From JBFHNV01 sp965365655 (GTDB lineage Bacteria; Pseudomonadota; Gammaproteobacteria; HK1), in contig CBDUCN010000101.1 in NCBI GenBank assembly GCA_965365655.1, positions 1-15,342 on the forward strand: DNA of 15,342 bases, in the 5' to 3' direction. Positions within the stretch are counted from its first letter, which is position 1. Every line of letters begins with the position of its first letter. Under the pieces are notes generated by a model. That model was not told the origin of the DNA, searched no databases, and saw nothing but the letters and a program-made list of their open reading frames with translations. Positions 14,080-15,342 of this stretch are shown piece after piece. The position numbers and the translations under genes are program-made.

Positions 14080-14105
14080 GTCGCCGGCTGCGTACCGCCG
14101 GCGAC
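14080..14105. promoter_or_regulatory. Perfect 9-bp inverted repeat, candidate operator
   Basis: GTCGCCGGC, an eight-base spacer (tgcgtacc), and GCCGGCGAC form a perfect inverted repeat. Its right arm ends 19 bases before the TG of the extended -10, and its centre is near -47 relative to the predicted start at about 14140, so it covers the -35 region. That is a common place for a dimeric activator or repressor. Perfect stems of this size also arise by chance in very GC-rich DNA, so the position is the main support. Confidence 0.38.
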
Positions 14106-14124
14106 GGCGAAGCGCGCGGGCTTC

Positions 14125-14133
14125 TGATATAAC
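14125..14133 (+). promoter_or_regulatory. Extended -10 promoter (TGaTATAAC) of aminotransferase gene
   Basis: TG, one base, then TATAAC gives an extended -10 with five of six consensus bases, the strongest promoter-like sequence in the window. The expected transcript would start near 14140, about 25 bases before the ATG at 14165. The leader is pyrimidine-rich (cccctccccctg) and lacks a Shine-Dalgarno. No -35 is evident, as is usual for extended -10 promoters. Confidence 0.55.
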
Positions 14134-14164
14134 GCGCCCCTCCCCCTGCCGACCCCTTTCGACC

Positions 14165-15337
14165 ATGAGCATCCTGCGCGGCCGCAACTTCCTGATGACG
14201 CCGGGCCCGAGCAACGTCCCCGAGCGGGTGTTGCAGGCGATGAACCGCAACGCGGTGGATCTCGGCGAGCCCGGCTACGTCGCGATGACCCGGCGCACCA
14301 TCGACGACCTGAAGCCGGTGTTCCGCACCGCCGGCCAGGTCTTCGTCTACATCGCGAACGGGCACGGCGCCTGGGAGGCGGCGCTCGCGAACGTCGTCGC
14401 GCCCGGCGAGCGGGTGCTGCTGCCGAGCAGCGGCCACTTCGGCGACAACTGGGGTCGCATGGCGAGCGCGCTGGGCGCCGAGGTGGACGTGATCCCCAGC
14501 GACTGGCGCTCTGCGGTGGACCCGTCCACGGTCGAGGCGCGGCTGCGCGAGGACACCACGCACGCGATCAAGGCGGTGCTGCTGGTGCACACGGACACCG
14601 CCACCGGCGTGACCAACGACATCCCCGCGGTGCGGGCGGCCATCGACGCGGCCGGCCACCCCGCGCTGCTGATGGTGGACGCGGTGGCGTCGCTGGGCAC
14701 GGTGGACTTCCGCATGGACGAGTGGGGCGTGGACGTCACCGTCGCCGGCTCGCAGAAGGGCCTGATGTCGCCCCCCGGCCTCGGCATGACCGCGGTCGGC
14801 CCGCGCGCGATGGCTGCCGCCGAGGCCGGCGGCAGCCCGCGCAACTACTGGGACTGGAAGCTGCGCGCCGAGGACGAGTGGTACCGCTGGTTCTGCGGCA
14901 CGTCGCCGGAGCACCTGCTGTTCGGGCTGCGCGAGGCGCTGGACATGCTGGCCGAGGAAGGGCTGGAGCGGGTCTTCGCGCGCCACCGCCGTCTCGCCGA
15001 GGCGACGCGCGCCGCGGTCGCGTGCTGGGCGCGCGCCGGGCGCGTCGAGCTGAACGCCCTCGATCCGGCGGTCGCGTCGGACTCGGTGACCACGATCCGC
15101 GTGGCCGAGGACGTCGACGCGCGCGTGATCAAGCGCACCGCCTACGAGCGCTTCAACGTATCGCTGGGCGGCGGCCTCGGGCGACTGGACGGGCGCGCCT
15201 TCCGCGTCGGGCACATGGGCGACGTCAACGAGCCGGTGCTGCTCGGCGCGCTGGGCTGCGTGGAGGCCACGTTCCGCGTGTGCGGGGTGGACTACGAGAG
15301 CGGCCTGGACGCGGCGGCGCAGCGCCTCGCGCGCTGA
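14165..15337 (+). CDS. Serine-glyoxylate / alanine-glyoxylate aminotransferase family PLP enzyme
   Basis: A complete 390-residue class V PLP-dependent aminotransferase, likely cytoplasmic. The N-terminal M-T-P-G-P-S-N-V-P motif (about 11-19) is the family hallmark. The cofactor is held by S-Q-K198-G-L (K198 is the predicted Schiff-base lysine) with D172 in M-V-D-A-V-A-S contacting the pyridine nitrogen, and N-G-H-G-A-W-E-A (about 65-72) forming the phosphate-binding loop. Near the end R347-V-G-H-M-G-D-V-N carries the arginine that binds the substrate carboxylate. Members convert serine plus glyoxylate to hydroxypyruvate plus glycine, or alanine plus glyoxylate to pyruvate plus glycine; this one resembles the bacterial serine-glyoxylate type (SgaA), but specificity is not certain. 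Serine-cycle partners such as hydroxypyruvate reductase or glycerate kinase are not visible. An extended -10 promoter and an inverted repeat lie upstream; the ATG lacks a Shine-Dalgarno. Confidence 0.9.
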   Translation: MSILRGRNFLMTPGPSNVPERVLQAMNRNAVDLGEPGYVAMTRRTIDDLKPVFRTAGQVFVYIANGHGAWEAALANVVAPGERVLLPSSGHFGDNWGRMASALGAEVDVIPSDWRSAVDPSTVEARLREDTTHAIKAVLLVHTDTATGVTNDIPAVRAAIDAAGHPALLMVDAVASLGTVDFRMDEWGVDVTVAGSQKGLMSPPGLGMTAVGPRAMAAAEAGGSPRNYWDWKLRAEDEWYRWFCGTSPEHLLFGLREALDMLAEEGLERVFARHRRLAEATRAAVACWARAGRVELNALDPAVASDSVTTIRVAEDVDARVIKRTAYERFNVSLGGGLGRLDGRAFRVGHMGDVNEPVLLGALGCVEATFRVCGVDYESGLDAAAQRLAR

Positions 15338-15342
15338 GGCAC

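Noticed and set aside
13911..14164. Minus-strand frame with a plausible-looking stretch S-H-E-I-S-E-L-A-G-L-A-L-A-R after the MFS gene
   Set aside because: The stretch read like protein, but the flanking parts of the frame are Arg/Ala/Pro-rich, no start with a ribosome-binding site precedes it, and it would run into the MFS 3' end.
1..15342. tRNA or rRNA genes, CRISPR repeats, insertion sequences
   Set aside because: I looked for T-arm consensus on both strands, regularly spaced repeats and transposase motifs and saw none.

Overview
This is a very GC-rich stretch whose genes strongly prefer G or C in the third codon position. Protein resemblances point to a pseudomonad-like member of Pseudomonadota, probably Gammaproteobacteria: the CoA-transferase pair closely resembles PcaI/PcaJ of Pseudomonas, one protein belongs to the RT0821/Lpp0805 surface-antigen type, and a CBS/nucleotidyltransferase-like gene sits beside an exonuclease gene as I recall from pseudomonads. 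The taxonomic call is inference. I see no transposase, integrase, phage gene, CRISPR array, tRNA or rRNA, so this looks like ordinary chromosome with a metabolic accessory flavour.

Left part (1-2068): a cut-off DUF427 gene on the minus strand, a small secreted cysteine-containing protein of unknown function on plus, and a secreted glycine-zipper surface-antigen-like protein on minus. The last two converge with 12 bp between their stops.

Signalling/nuclease pair (2475-6528, plus): a cyclic-nucleotide-binding + tandem CBS + DUF294 nucleotidyltransferase-like protein is followed by a membrane-anchored protein. That protein joins a PAS-like region and a histidine-kinase-like region, which lacks its phospho-acceptor histidine and ATP-binding boxes, to an apparently intact DnaQ-type 3'-5' exonuclease. 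This pair is the most intriguing part of the window.

Middle (6597-7771): two small membrane proteins, divergently arranged around a 371-bp gap; the first resembles DUF6232.

Metabolic block (7846-13910): an M81 (MlrC-like) metallopeptidase on plus is tail-to-tail with a minus-strand series made of an AtuA/DUF1446 gene, a DUF4387 gene that overlaps it by GTGA, and then pcaI and pcaJ with their own promoter-like sequence. An MFS transporter diverges from the AtuA gene across a very short intergenic gap. Together they look like a peripheral catabolic locus (transport, AtuA-type acid metabolism, CoA activation of a 3-oxo acid), but the substrate cannot be read from the sequence.

Right end (14165-15337): a complete PLP enzyme of the serine-glyoxylate/alanine-glyoxylate aminotransferase family. 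It is preceded by an extended -10 promoter and a perfect 9-bp inverted repeat that could be an operator. None of the usual serine-cycle partner genes is visible.

Recurring promoter style: TATGAT, TATAAC or ACACT hexamers stand a few to about forty bases upstream of several starts, usually without a recognisable -35, and some starts have no Shine-Dalgarno sequence, consistent with short-leader or leaderless transcripts.
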